From contig JAJNBJ010000009.1 of the NCBI GenBank assembly GCA_021155965.1, positions 1-64,000 of the forward strand: a stretch of DNA of 64,000 nucleotides, read 5' to 3'. The position numbers and the translations under genes were made by a program. Of the stretch, positions 30,153-40,386 are shown in pieces. Within the stretch, counting starts at the first letter, position 1, and each line of letters starts with the position of its first letter. The DNA comes from Flavipsychrobacter sp. (GTDB lineage: Bacteria > Bacteroidota > Bacteroidia > Chitinophagales > Chitinophagaceae). The notes beneath the pieces were generated by a model. That model searched no databases and was not told the origin of the DNA. It saw only the letters and a list, made by a program, of their open reading frames with translations.

Positions 30153-30190
30153 ACTTATGACTTATGACTTACGACTTACGACTTACAACT
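30153..30190. repeat. 7-bp tandem repeat, about 5.4 copies
   Basis: ACTTATG ACTTATG ACTTACG ACTTACG ACTTACA ACT. Confidence 0.9.
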
Positions 30191-30196
30191 AAAAAA

Positions 30197-30234
30197 TGCG
30201 CAAGAAATGCGCAAAAGTGCGCAAAGAGTGCGCA
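30197..30234. promoter_or_regulatory. Four phased TGCGCA palindromes upstream of porin
   Basis: TGCGCA at 30197, 30208, 30218, 30229. Confidence 0.55.
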
Positions 30235-30308
30235 AACAAAAATTTATTGATACAATGAAAATCAGGCAGTTGTATATTTAGGTGCCACCCACACAAAAAA
30301 AAGAGAAA

Positions 30309-31400
30309 ATGAGTAAACTTAAAAACGCAATTACCCTCTTATTATTAGTAATACACACAGCAGCTATCGCACAACAGGATTCTGCCCGTAAAAACCCGCT
30401 CAGCTTTTCCGGCTTTGCAGAAGTATATTATGGCTACGATCTTGGCCAGCCAAAAAATAATTTGCGCCCCATGTTTGTGTATTCCTATAACCGCCACAAC
30501 GAAGTGAACATCAACCTGGCATACCTCCGCGCAAACTATACAACAGACAAGGTACGTGCAAATCTTGCCCTCGGCACAGGCACCTACATGAATGCCAACT
30601 ATGCCGCAGAGCCCGGCGTGCTCAAAAATATCTACGAAGCCAATGTAGGCGTTAAACTCACAAAAAAAGCAGACATCTGGCTCGATGCGGGTGTCCTTTC
30701 GTCCCACCTTGGGTTCGAGAATGCACACAGTCACGTCTGCTGGACCCTCACCCGCAGCATCATCGCCGACAACTCTCCATATTTCGAAACAGGTGCGACA
30801 CTTGGCTACACATCCCGGAATGGCAAGTGGTACATCGAGGCCTTACTATTGAATGGCTGGCAGCGCATACAGAAAATGCCCGGCAACTCCGGTTTGGCCA
30901 CCGGCACACAGGTCACATGGTCACCATCCTCAAACGTAACTTTGAATTACAGTACATTCATAGGCAACGAATACCCCGATAGCGTACGCCGCACAAGGCA
31001 TTTTCATGATGTCTACGCCCTTATCCAGTTCACAGATAAATTTGGTGTGCTTGCCGGCATAGACTACGGCATGGAACAAAAACCAAACAATACAGGTGGA
31101 TGGAACACCTGGCTCGGCTCCGCAGTTATTATTCGCTACAAGCCAACAGGCAAAGCGGCAATTGCACTACGCGGAGAATACTATGAAGATGAAAATGGTG
31201 TTATTGTGTTTACAGCCACACCCAATGGTTTTGTTGCATCAGGCCTCTCTGCCAACTTCGATTATTACATCCTGAAGAACGTAATGTGGCGCATAGAAGG
31301 TAAAGCCTATTCCAGCCGGGATGCTATTTTCACCGATAAAAACAGCACTGCAGCGACTGGGAACATCGTTTTCACCACATCGCTGTCCATTGCCTTTTAA
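30309..31400 (+). CDS. Outer-membrane beta-barrel porin
   Basis: Signal peptide (KNAITLLLLVIHTAAIAQ) and alternating beta-strand pattern; ATG at 30309 preferred. Confidence 0.8.
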   Translation: MSKLKNAITLLLLVIHTAAIAQQDSARKNPLSFSGFAEVYYGYDLGQPKNNLRPMFVYSYNRHNEVNINLAYLRANYTTDKVRANLALGTGTYMNANYAAEPGVLKNIYEANVGVKLTKKADIWLDAGVLSSHLGFENAHSHVCWTLTRSIIADNSPYFETGATLGYTSRNGKWYIEALLLNGWQRIQKMPGNSGLATGTQVTWSPSSNVTLNYSTFIGNEYPDSVRRTRHFHDVYALIQFTDKFGVLAGIDYGMEQKPNNTGGWNTWLGSAVIIRYKPTGKAAIALRGEYYEDENGVIVFTATPNGFVASGLSANFDYYILKNVMWRIEGKAYSSRDAIFTDKNSTAATGNIVFTTSLSIAF

Positions 31401-31424
31401 CGTATCTGCATATCCTATGAACAA

Positions 31425-32483
31425 CTATCGTATCAGGTTTGCCAGCTTACTGGGTTCAGAGATAATGATCTTGCCGCTCTTGATGTCAAGAAGGTTTTCG
31501 CTTTTGAAATCACTCAGCGTACGTATCAGCGATTCAGATGCAGTACCCGCGATCGTGGCCAGGTCGTCCCGGCTTATGTCCACCTGGAAGGGTTCCTTCT
31601 TATTGGTGTGGTACTTTTTCTCAAGGCTCACCAGCGCACCGGCAACTTTCTTGCGTAAAGTGTTATACGCAATACCCAGCAGGCTGTTCTCTTTCTCAAC
31701 AATATTCTTTGCCAGCAAAGAAATGAATTTGCGTGATATAGCCGGATTGCTGTTAATCAGCTCCTCAAAATCCTTTTTAGGTATCAAAGCCAGTTCGGTC
31801 TCTTCTATGGCCTCCGCATTTTCTTTATACTGCCCACCTTCAAGCAATGTGGTGTACCCGAGAAAATCACCCGCATTATACAGGTCCATTACCAGGTCCT
31901 TACCATCCTCATGTGTTTTATACGTCTTCACCTTACCACTGATAATATAATACAGATAATGCGGATTTTGGCCTTCTTTATAGATCAGTTGTTTCTTCTT
32001 ATAATCGTTGGTGTTGCTCTCCTGCGTAAGCTGTTCCAGCGTCCGCTTGTCATCAACTGCCATTCTAAGCTCGTTGATGCCGGTAAGGTCGGGCGACAGC
32101 GACTTCTTAAGTATATCTATTTTCTTGAACCTGCTTTGTATGGCATGAAGCAGCTCATTACCGGAGAAAGGCTTGGTAATATAGTCATCAGCCCCAAGCT
32201 CCATAGCTGCACGAAAATCGCTGCGCTCGCTTTTAGAGGTAAGGAAAATAAATGGTATCTTCTGTGTCTCAGGTTCCTTATGCAGCACATGAAGCACACC
32301 ATACCCATCTATCCCAGGCATCATAATGTCGCAGATAATAAGGTCCGGTTGCTTGCTTTGGGCCATGGTTATCCCCTCCTTGCCATTCGGCGCGGTGATA
32401 ACTTTGTAGTCGGAAAGAGTCAGTATCTCTTCCACATTTTCCCTGATGTCCTGGTTATCTTCAATTATAAGGATTGTCTGCAT
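31425..32483 (-). CDS. Response regulator: REC domain fused to CRP/FNR-type cNMP-binding and HTH domains
   Basis: N-term IIEDNQDIREN...LIICDIMMPGIDGYG...FLTSK; middle IYKEGQNPHYLYYIISGKVKTY; C-term DISRDDLATIAGTASESLIRTLSDF. Confidence 0.9.
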   Translation of the reverse strand: MQTILIIEDNQDIRENVEEILTLSDYKVITAPNGKEGITMAQSKQPDLIICDIMMPGIDGYGVLHVLHKEPETQKIPFIFLTSKSERSDFRAAMELGADDYITKPFSGNELLHAIQSRFKKIDILKKSLSPDLTGINELRMAVDDKRTLEQLTQESNTNDYKKKQLIYKEGQNPHYLYYIISGKVKTYKTHEDGKDLVMDLYNAGDFLGYTTLLEGGQYKENAEAIEETELALIPKKDFEELINSNPAISRKFISLLAKNIVEKENSLLGIAYNTLRKKVAGALVSLEKKYHTNKKEPFQVDISRDDLATIAGTASESLIRTLSDFKSENLLDIKSGKIIISEPSKLANLIR

Positions 32484-34191
32484 TTTTCTTAATATTAAAC
32501 GTAATGGTAAATTTGGTTCCTACTCCTATTTTACTTTCACAACTGATCACTCCGTTCATCAGTTCTGTGTATTTGCTAACAATGTGCAGCCCCAGGCCCG
32601 TACCCTGTATGTTCGTAACATTCGACGACCTGAAAAACCGCTTATACAGGTCCTGCATATCTTCTGCTGGTACGCCGATCCCCTGGTCCTTAACCGAAAT
32701 AAATAATTTTCCACCCTTCTTTTCAGTAACCACTTCAACCGTAGACGATTCAGCAGAGAATTTTATCGCGTTGGAAAGCAGGTTGATCACAATATGCCGC
32801 AACATAGACCGGTCGAGGCAAACCATTGCATCCTTCCCGGTATGCACATATGCTATCTGCTGGCCTTTCTTCAATAAATGCTGGACGTCGTGCGTCACTT
32901 CTTTCATGTGCTCTTTAATGTCAAATGTGGCAAAATTCGGAAGTATATTACCCTCCTCAATTTTGCCAACAGAAAGAAAATCATTCAGAATTTCAGTGAG
33001 CGACGTAACAGACGTAACGATACGCTGTATATGCTTCTCCCTTTGAGGCTGCTCCTCTGCTTTCACATACTTGGAAACAAGGTAGGCAGAAGACAAAACA
33101 GCACTCAACGGTGTCCTGAACTCATGAGACGCCATAGACACGAACCGCGATTTCAGCTCATTCAGTTCCTTTTCTTTTTCAAGCGCAGACCGCAGTTCGG
33201 TCTCAGCTTTCTTTTTTTCCGAAATATCAATGGCTATGACCAGGTAATTAGATATCTTATTCAAACCATCCCTGAGCGGCGTGATATTCAACGAGACAAA
33301 AAAAGTGCTTCCGTCCTTTCTTACATAATGCCATTCCTGGTTGTTCCCTGCATTCAACTCGGCAGCCACCGTAAAAACACTAAAGTCAGGAGCAACCTGC
33401 TCACCCTTAATTGTTGACAGATCCGCACCTTTACGCTCCAGGTCAGCCGGCAAGTAAAAGCTGAGCATGTTCATTTTATTCACAACATCTGCAGCAGCAT
33501 AACCCAGCGACCTTTCTGCCTCAGGGTTAAAAAACTGTATGGTACCAGTATTATCGCAAACAAAAATAATCGCGCCCGCATGGTTCCATATGTTATTCAG
33601 AAAGTTGTTAACTCGTTCAAGCTCGGCATCTTTCCGCTCGGTTTCCTTTATCTGTTGGCCCAGTTGCTCTACAGTAATAGCAAGCGATTGTGAGCCTTCC
33701 TTCACCTTTTCTTCAAGATGCGCATTAAGCTGGATAATAGCTTGTTCTGTTTCTTTTCTTTGCGTAATGTCATTAATGAACGCCAGTGCATAGTTATCCT
33801 CATCTACTTTATAGTGGCCAAGGCTCACTTCCACTGGAAATTCGGAACCATCTTTTTTCAGTCCTGCCAGTTCCATCCCAAGGCCCATTGGTCTGCTGTG
33901 GGGGTTGGCGCTATAATTTTCACGGTGCGTCTCATGTCTTTTTGCATATCGGCTGGGAATAAGCATTTCCACTTTCTTTCCGATCAACTCACCCTGGCTA
34001 TAGCCAAACTGCTTTTCTATGTACTTATTAGCCATCTGTATCTCTCCGGCAGAGTTAGTAATAAGTATTCCAATACTGGCATAATTAAATAATGCCTGGA
34101 AAGAAGCATTGTTTAAATTTCTAAAAGGCATGGATAAATTTAATAGAAATTCATCATTAGCCAAAACCATTTTGTCGCCTACATTATGCAA
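32461..34191 (-). CDS. PAS-containing sensor histidine kinase
   Basis: Two PAS domains; FVSMASHEFRTPLSAVLSSAYL H-box; GIGVPAEDMQDLYKRFF; overlaps the regulator by about 23 bp. Confidence 0.92.
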   Translation of the reverse strand: MHNVGDKMVLANDEFLLNLSMPFRNLNNASFQALFNYASIGILITNSAGEIQMANKYIEKQFGYSQGELIGKKVEMLIPSRYAKRHETHRENYSANPHSRPMGLGMELAGLKKDGSEFPVEVSLGHYKVDEDNYALAFINDITQRKETEQAIIQLNAHLEEKVKEGSQSLAITVEQLGQQIKETERKDAELERVNNFLNNIWNHAGAIIFVCDNTGTIQFFNPEAERSLGYAAADVVNKMNMLSFYLPADLERKGADLSTIKGEQVAPDFSVFTVAAELNAGNNQEWHYVRKDGSTFFVSLNITPLRDGLNKISNYLVIAIDISEKKKAETELRSALEKEKELNELKSRFVSMASHEFRTPLSAVLSSAYLVSKYVKAEEQPQREKHIQRIVTSVTSLTEILNDFLSVGKIEEGNILPNFATFDIKEHMKEVTHDVQHLLKKGQQIAYVHTGKDAMVCLDRSMLRHIVINLLSNAIKFSAESSTVEVVTEKKGGKLFISVKDQGIGVPAEDMQDLYKRFFRSSNVTNIQGTGLGLHIVSKYTELMNGVISCESKIGVGTKFTITFNIKKNADNPYN

Positions 34192-34270
34192 TTGCCAGAT
34201 ATTTGTTGTGAATATATATATATCACGCCACGCAAAATATGACTTCAGTCAGCCATCAATGTGCTTTTGA

Positions 34271-34975
34271 TCACTTTTTATGGCAGCAGGAATGGATACC
34301 CTGCGAGGTAACTGCAATTTTAGGGCTCAGATAAGGTATCCCCAGATTTAAACCGCGCAATAGGAACAAGCAGCCAAAGAGAAATACCATAACAGGTACC
34401 AGTTTCTTAATATGTGTCGCGCGAAATATACTTAATCTGTTCTTTAGTAAAGTTATACTCACCAACATGGGTACTGTACCTAACCCAAACGCATACAGCA
34501 TTATTGCAGACTGCCACACAGTTTCTGCGGTTACAGATACCGATAACGCCATATATACCAGCCCACACGGCAACAAGCCATTCAGCATCCCTGCAACTGC
34601 AATCGTACTTAACCCCGGCTTACTGATCACGTCACCAAGCTGCTTTTTTACGAAATCTTCCCAAGGTAATTTTATATGTATATAGTTGGAGAAAAATGAG
34701 ATTATCCCGACAACAAGGAGTATTATCCCCATTCCTATTGAAACATACTGCTGTATCGCGGGTCGAAATAATCCCCTAAATGAATACAATATTACTGCCA
34801 TGAATGCGTAAACAGAGATACGGCCCAAGTGATAGAGCCCCAATGCAATAGCTTTTCTTGCGCCGCTATAAACCTGGAATGGCATAATCCACATAATTGG
34901 GCCGCACATACCTGCACAATGCAGGCTGCCGGTCAACCCCATCAGGAAAGCCATTATTATTACTGTTGAACTCAT
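34271..34975 (-). CDS. Sulfite exporter TauE/SafE family protein
   Basis: 234 aa polytopic; GLTGSLHCAGMCGPI and GLLPCGLVYMAL motifs; in cbb3 cluster. Confidence 0.85.
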   Translation of the reverse strand: MSSTVIIMAFLMGLTGSLHCAGMCGPIMWIMPFQVYSGARKAIALGLYHLGRISVYAFMAVILYSFRGLFRPAIQQYVSIGMGIILLVVGIISFFSNYIHIKLPWEDFVKKQLGDVISKPGLSTIAVAGMLNGLLPCGLVYMALSVSVTAETVWQSAIMLYAFGLGTVPMLVSITLLKNRLSIFRATHIKKLVPVMVFLFGCLFLLRGLNLGIPYLSPKIAVTSQGIHSCCHKK

Positions 34976-35418
34976 TGCTTACTTAGTTGTATTTCAGATT
35001 CCTGGTAATAGCTTTTCCCCTCCGCGCTGAAGCCCAACTTAATAACATAGTTTTTATGCTCGAGCTTATCACGGTTTATTACGACTCTGTTGTTGCTGGT
35101 TGTAACGTTAAAATTTCTGTCCCATTCTTTGTTGATAGGCGAATAAAAGTCAATATCCGCTGTCACCACCTTATCATTTAATTCTGAAGGAAATTCAAAT
35201 ATAACCGCATCGCTGTTGGCATGAATATTTACCGGCGCCGTAAGCGCTGCATGGTTTCTGCTCGCGTCAATTACTTTCTGATACCCGATCTCCTGTTTAT
35301 AGTAATCAGCAGAAACAAGATCAATTTTTTGCCTGCTACTTGCCACAACAAGAAATACAATTCCAACTGCAAACCCCGAATACAGTAATGCTATTTTTAA
35401 TCCCCAGCTAATTTGCAT
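34972..35418 (-). CDS. ccoH: FixH/CcoH-like cbb3 assembly protein
   Basis: 148 aa, N-terminal TM, position next to ccoG. Confidence 0.8.
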   Translation of the reverse strand: MQISWGLKIALLYSGFAVGIVFLVVASSRQKIDLVSADYYKQEIGYQKVIDASRNHAALTAPVNIHANSDAVIFEFPSELNDKVVTADIDFYSPINKEWDRNFNVTTSNNRVVINRDKLEHKNYVIKLGFSAEGKSYYQESEIQLSKQ

Positions 35419-35432
35419 ACATGCGGCTTTAA

Positions 35433-36833
35433 TTATTTGAATGGGCCAAGGAAAGATGTAGTAATAGTGCTTATCCGTTTCCCATCCTCATAGACCCCTA
35501 TTTTAAGTTTTGTTTTTCTCTCTTTAACATTATCATTATCCACATAAACAAACATACTGCCTGCAACGATCCCATCTTTTGGCACCGTAAGCTGTGTCTC
35601 CCCAACAAGCTTTATCACTCCTTTAAAATTCTCAGGCTTTAATTCAACTACTTTATCCTTGAATGTTTTATTAAGCAACTTGTAATTGTACAAATTGCTC
35701 ATTTGGTTGTTTGGCTGCTCCTGGTACAATTGTCCGGGTGTGCGAAGAATGGTCACCCCAACATCGGTACGACTAGCCAGCAGCCATACCAACACGCCAA
35801 GAAGCAGCACCATAACTACAGTATATGCTTTCATACGCCATGTAAAACGCCATGGGCGCTTCTCTGCAATATTGTTTTCAGACGCAAATCTTATTAACCC
35901 CTGAGGAAGATTAACTGCATCCATCATGCGATTGCACGCATCTATACAGGCAGTACAGTTAACACACTCCAACTGGGTACCATTGCGAATGTCTATACCC
36001 GTTGGACATACCTTAACACATTGACCACAATCAATACAGTCCCCAATTGCGCGCTCTTCATTTTTATGAAACTTACCCCGCTGTTCCCCGCGCTTATAGT
36101 CGTAGGCAACGATTATAGAATCACGATCAAGCAAAACGCCCTGCATACGACCATATGGGCAAATTACAGTACAAACCTGTTCCCTCATCCACAGGTAAAC
36201 GAAAAAGAAAATAGTGGTAAATATGGCCAGAGCAGCAAACGAAACGATGTGCTGCGATAGCGGTTCTCGGATCATTTTCTCCAACTCATCAACACCAATG
36301 AGGTATGCAAGAAATGTATTGGCAATGATGAAGCTCATAACCCAAAAGGCAAACCATTTGCTTAGCCTTTTTATCGTTTTATCAATATTCCAAGGGCTTT
36401 TGTCCAACAATCTCTGTTCATTAGCATTACCTTCAATCCAGTATTCTACTTTACGGAAGATCATCTCCATAAATATCGTTTGGGGACATGCCCATCCGCA
36501 GAAAACCCGTCCGAAAACTACAGTAAACAAAGCCACAAAGAGGATAAAAACGATCATACCAATAGCGAATATGAAGAAATCCTGGGGCCAGAATATTTGT
36601 CCAAATAGGATAAATTTCCGTTGCAGCACATTGATGAGAAATATCGGATGTCCATCAATTTTTAAAAACGGCAAACCAAAAAATATACACAGGTAAATAA
36701 CGGTAAATATCTGACGCAAGTTGTAAAGCCTGCCTTCCGGCCTCTGCGGAAATACCCATATGCGCTTACCCTTCTTGTCGACAGTTGCGACCTTATCCCT
36801 AAACGAATCTTTCATGGTGGCTGCGGTGTTCAT
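35433..36833 (-). CDS. ccoG: cbb3 oxidase accessory protein CcoG/FixG
   Basis: CGWACPQTIFMEMIFR, ferredoxin motifs CIDCGQCVKVCPTGIDIRNGTQLECVNCTACIDAC. Confidence 0.95.
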   Translation of the reverse strand: MNTAATMKDSFRDKVATVDKKGKRIWVFPQRPEGRLYNLRQIFTVIYLCIFFGLPFLKIDGHPIFLINVLQRKFILFGQIFWPQDFFIFAIGMIVFILFVALFTVVFGRVFCGWACPQTIFMEMIFRKVEYWIEGNANEQRLLDKSPWNIDKTIKRLSKWFAFWVMSFIIANTFLAYLIGVDELEKMIREPLSQHIVSFAALAIFTTIFFFVYLWMREQVCTVICPYGRMQGVLLDRDSIIVAYDYKRGEQRGKFHKNEERAIGDCIDCGQCVKVCPTGIDIRNGTQLECVNCTACIDACNRMMDAVNLPQGLIRFASENNIAEKRPWRFTWRMKAYTVVMVLLLGVLVWLLASRTDVGVTILRTPGQLYQEQPNNQMSNLYNYKLLNKTFKDKVVELKPENFKGVIKLVGETQLTVPKDGIVAGSMFVYVDNDNVKERKTKLKIGVYEDGKRISTITTSFLGPFK

Positions 36834-36841
36834 CTTGTGTC

Positions 36842-37996
36842 TTACTTTATTACGGCGGCAACAGTTTTAACGCTATCCTTCTTAATGCTGTCCAAGCCTG
36901 GATTTGGCGCAATAGCTTCGATATAAAGGTCTCCCTGCGATGCTTTTGGAGTAGCCGGATGTGTACCTTTTAATGACACAACAAAATTTGCCAGCTGTTG
37001 CAATTGCTTCGGGGAGTAATCATCTTTCCAACTTTTCATACCCTTATCCTGCCACCCGTACTTTATTGACTTGAAGATATCCTTTATTCCACCGCCATGC
37101 AGCCAGTATTCATCTGCAAGATTGGGACCAACAGCCCCTCCCCCATCAGCTAGATGGCAAGCTGCACATACTTTCACATATATCTCCTTACCCGGCGCAA
37201 TATCATTCGCATCTATTACCACACTATTCTCATCTATATTACCGGCAGTTTTTGCCAGATAAGCCGCCTTATCCTCCTCACCCTGCTGCATTTCCATGGC
37301 AAATTCTTCAGTCTGGCTTGGCCCATCATGCGATACGTGATATCTATATATGTAAATTACGCCCACAATTATCGTCAGGTAAAATCCATACTTCCACCAG
37401 GGTGGCAAGCTGTTGTCCAGCTCTTGTATTCCATCGTAATTATGATCAAGCAATATTTCTTTTTCTTTCTCAAGTGCAGTTGCGGCATGGAATTTATCCC
37501 AGAAATTACTCCACTTAGATGTTTTTTCAACTGCCGGCTCATCGGTTTGCTTCAGTGTCTTAAGTAAGACAAGTATATTGACTGCCAGCATAAACACTGT
37601 AACCAGTTCAAGTGCAATAACACCAATAATAAGATAAAAATCGACATTGCTTACGCCGGTCAAATATTGCACTTCCACTGTCGGCTTCACCTCTGCTTCT
37701 GCTGCTTGTGCAGCTACGCCGATAAATGTTAGTGAAACGAGGATCAAAATTGCCTTCAATGTTCCCGAACTATTTTTTTCTTTTCGCATTTTCTCACGCA
37801 CCACGTGGCCTAGTTGTTTCATTATACCGGCAAGAACGCCTATTATGAAAACTAATGTTATCATTAATCCTACAAGCGTTAGAAGCGCCCAGTTATACTC
37901 CTCACTTTTGTCTGCTGCCTGGGTAGCAGCAAAGCACATTGCACCGGGAATAAGTGTTGCTACTGCAGATAGTATTATTTTCTTTTTTATTTGCAT
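36842..37996 (-). CDS. ccoP: cbb3 oxidase subunit III (CcoP), apparently monoheme
   Basis: Several TM segments; PPWWKYGFYLTIIVGVIYIYRYH; single CAACH motif. Confidence 0.88.
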   Translation of the reverse strand: MQIKKKIILSAVATLIPGAMCFAATQAADKSEEYNWALLTLVGLMITLVFIIGVLAGIMKQLGHVVREKMRKEKNSSGTLKAILILVSLTFIGVAAQAAEAEVKPTVEVQYLTGVSNVDFYLIIGVIALELVTVFMLAVNILVLLKTLKQTDEPAVEKTSKWSNFWDKFHAATALEKEKEILLDHNYDGIQELDNSLPPWWKYGFYLTIIVGVIYIYRYHVSHDGPSQTEEFAMEMQQGEEDKAAYLAKTAGNIDENSVVIDANDIAPGKEIYVKVCAACHLADGGGAVGPNLADEYWLHGGGIKDIFKSIKYGWQDKGMKSWKDDYSPKQLQQLANFVVSLKGTHPATPKASQGDLYIEAIAPNPGLDSIKKDSVKTVAAVIK

Positions 37997-38020
37997 ATAA
38001 GCCAGTTTATTCAGAATAAA

Positions 38021-38194
38021 TTATTCGCTATCGTTTTCAGGAAATGGGATGCTCTTCATGGAGCTGATATACTTTTTATCAGCCTTTAGTGCCCATATAG
38101 CTACAATGCTAAAGAACACGAAGAATATGGTTAATGATACCAGCGGGTAAATACTTACGCCGGTAATCGTTTCCAGATAATGCTTGAATTTCAT
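38021..38194 (-). CDS. ccoQ: CcoQ-like small membrane protein
   Basis: 57-aa ORF translated here: MKFKHYLETITGVSIYPLVSLTIFFVFFSIVAIWALKADKKYISSMKSIPFPENDSE, between ccoN/O and ccoP. Confidence 0.8.
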   Translation of the reverse strand: MKFKHYLETITGVSIYPLVSLTIFFVFFSIVAIWALKADKKYISSMKSIPFPENDSE

Positions 38195-38205
38195 ACACTG
38201 TTATT

Positions 38206-40368
38206 TTAATTTGCTGATGTAGTTTTTTGTTCCAATTTGATGTCAGTACCCAACCGTTGGAGATAAGCTATCAAGGCAATGATCTCCTTATTACTGCTAA
38301 TGGTGATCTTGTCCTTTGCCAGGCTGCCAACGATAGTATTAGCCTGCTTCACCAGGTCTGCGTTTGCTGCTTTATCAAAGCCGGGTTCGTATGGAACACC
38401 CAGTCTCATCATAGCCCTGATCTTTCCTGCGGTGTTAGCTGTGTCTATTTCATCTGTAAACAGCCATGGATAGGCAGGCATAATAGTAGCAGGCGAGATG
38501 CTTGCAGGCTCGTACATGTGATTAAAGTGCCAGCTATCAGGATATTTGCCACCTATGCGTGCAATATCCGGACCTGTACGTTTACTGCCCCACTGAAAAG
38601 GATGATCATATACAAATTCACCCGCTTTCGAATATTCACCATAACGCACCACTTCACTCCTGAAAGGCCTGATCATCTGGCTGTGACATACGTAACAACC
38701 TTCACGCACGTATATGTCCCTTCCCTGCAATTCAAGCGGTGTATACGGTTTCACACTCGCAATAGTAGGAACGTTAGATTTCACCATAAACGTTGGGATC
38801 AGTTCGATCATACCTCCTATAGCTACTACAACAAGGCTCCATACAAGCATTTGTACCGGCCTCCGCTCAATCCAGCTATGCCAGTGCCTGTTACCATGAG
38901 GGACATATACTGCCGGAAGTGGTGCTGCTTCTGCCGGCTCTTCATTTTCTACTGTACCGGCCTTTATGGTTCTATACAGGTTATAGCACATGATCAATGC
39001 CCCTACGAGGAACAGAACTCCGCCTATGCCACGCATTGCGTAGAATGGCTGCATTTGTTTAACAGTGTCCAGAAATTGGTATTTCAGCGTACCTTCGGCG
39101 GTAAACTCTTTCCATGCCAGGCTCTGCATAAAGCCGGCCCAATACATAGGTACTACATAGAAAATTATACCGAGTGTCCCGATCCAGAAATGGCGGTTTG
39201 CCATTTTTATGGAGTATAATTTTGTGCGGAATATTTTCGGTATTATATAATACAGGATACCAAATGTCAGGAACCCGTTCCAGCCAAGCGCACCTACATG
39301 CACGTGAGCAATTGTCCAGTCTGTAAAGTGGCTTATAGCATTAACATTCTTTAGGCTCAGCATCGGGCCTTCGAAAGTGGCCATACCATATGCAGTAACC
39401 GCTACTACCATGAATTTAAGAACAGGGTCTTCACGAACCTTGTCCCATGCACCACGTAAAGTAAGCAGGCCATTAAGCATACCTCCCCACGATGGCGCGA
39501 TCAGCATTATAGAAAATACCGTACCTAACGACTGTGCCCAATCAGGAAGAGCGGTATAAAGCAAGTGGTGCGGGCCTGCCCATATATATAGGAATATCAA
39601 AGCCCAGAAGTGTATAATGGAAAGGCGATATGAATATACCGGGCGGTTTGCAGCTTTTGGCAAGAAATAATACATCAACCCGAGATAAGGGGTTGTCAGG
39701 AAGAATGCAACCGCATTGTGACCATACCACCATTGTACGAGCGCATCCTGTACACCTGCGTACCATGAATAGGATTTCATGAAAGTAACAGGAATTTCTA
39801 TAGAGTTGACGATGTGCAACATCGCTACGGTAACAAAAGTTGCGATATAAAACCAAATAGCAACATACAGGTGGCGTTCGCGTCTCTTAAGAATAGTGCC
39901 GAACATATTCCAGCCAAACGTAACCCATACAAGTGCAATCAGAATATCAATAGGCCATTCCAGTTCTGCATACTCCTTACCGGTTGTATAGCCGAGCAAA
40001 AGCGTTACGGCTGCAAGCACAATGATCAACTGCCAACCCCAGAAATGCAGCTTGCTCAGTTTATCGCTGAACATGCGCGCTTTACAAAGCCGCTGTAAAG
40101 AATAATATACGCCCATGAAAATGCCATTCCCAACAAAGGCAAAAATGACAGCATTTGTATGAATGGGCCTCACCCTGCCGAAAGTAGTTGCAGCAGTTCC
40201 CATATTTAGCGAGGGGTACACTAACTGAAATGCTGCAAGTATGCCAGCCAGCATACCAACCACACCCCAAATAATAGTAGCATAAGCAAACCACTTTACG
40301 ATCTTATTGTCATAATAGAACTTTTCAGTCTGAAAAGATGCAGCTTCATTATCGTATCCGATATTCAT
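38206..40368 (-). CDS. ccoN: Fused cbb3 oxidase subunits I and II (CcoN-CcoO)
   Basis: 720 aa; heme-copper oxidase helices plus C-terminal CcoO domain with GCYVCHSQMIRPF. Confidence 0.93.
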   Translation of the reverse strand: MNIGYDNEAASFQTEKFYYDNKIVKWFAYATIIWGVVGMLAGILAAFQLVYPSLNMGTAATTFGRVRPIHTNAVIFAFVGNGIFMGVYYSLQRLCKARMFSDKLSKLHFWGWQLIIVLAAVTLLLGYTTGKEYAELEWPIDILIALVWVTFGWNMFGTILKRRERHLYVAIWFYIATFVTVAMLHIVNSIEIPVTFMKSYSWYAGVQDALVQWWYGHNAVAFFLTTPYLGLMYYFLPKAANRPVYSYRLSIIHFWALIFLYIWAGPHHLLYTALPDWAQSLGTVFSIMLIAPSWGGMLNGLLTLRGAWDKVREDPVLKFMVVAVTAYGMATFEGPMLSLKNVNAISHFTDWTIAHVHVGALGWNGFLTFGILYYIIPKIFRTKLYSIKMANRHFWIGTLGIIFYVVPMYWAGFMQSLAWKEFTAEGTLKYQFLDTVKQMQPFYAMRGIGGVLFLVGALIMCYNLYRTIKAGTVENEEPAEAAPLPAVYVPHGNRHWHSWIERRPVQMLVWSLVVVAIGGMIELIPTFMVKSNVPTIASVKPYTPLELQGRDIYVREGCYVCHSQMIRPFRSEVVRYGEYSKAGEFVYDHPFQWGSKRTGPDIARIGGKYPDSWHFNHMYEPASISPATIMPAYPWLFTDEIDTANTAGKIRAMMRLGVPYEPGFDKAANADLVKQANTIVGSLAKDKITISSNKEIIALIAYLQRLGTDIKLEQKTTSAN

Positions 40369-40386
40369 ATATTATAGTTGGTATTA

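Noticed and set aside
29935-30154. Short minus-strand ORFs between the Na/Pi gene and the porin
   Set aside because: They overlap the inverted repeat and intergenic sequence, overlap each other in different frames, and lack protein-like features.
30153-30234. Possible CRISPR array
   Set aside because: Repeat units are 6-7 bp with no 25-40 bp repeats or spacers and no cas genes in the window.
34210-34222. AT dinucleotide run upstream of the histidine kinase as a regulatory element
   Set aside because: Only a short simple-sequence stretch; no dyad or promoter match could be supported. I also found no convincing TTGAT-N4-ATCAA FixK/FNR box by eye in the cco intergenic regions I checked.
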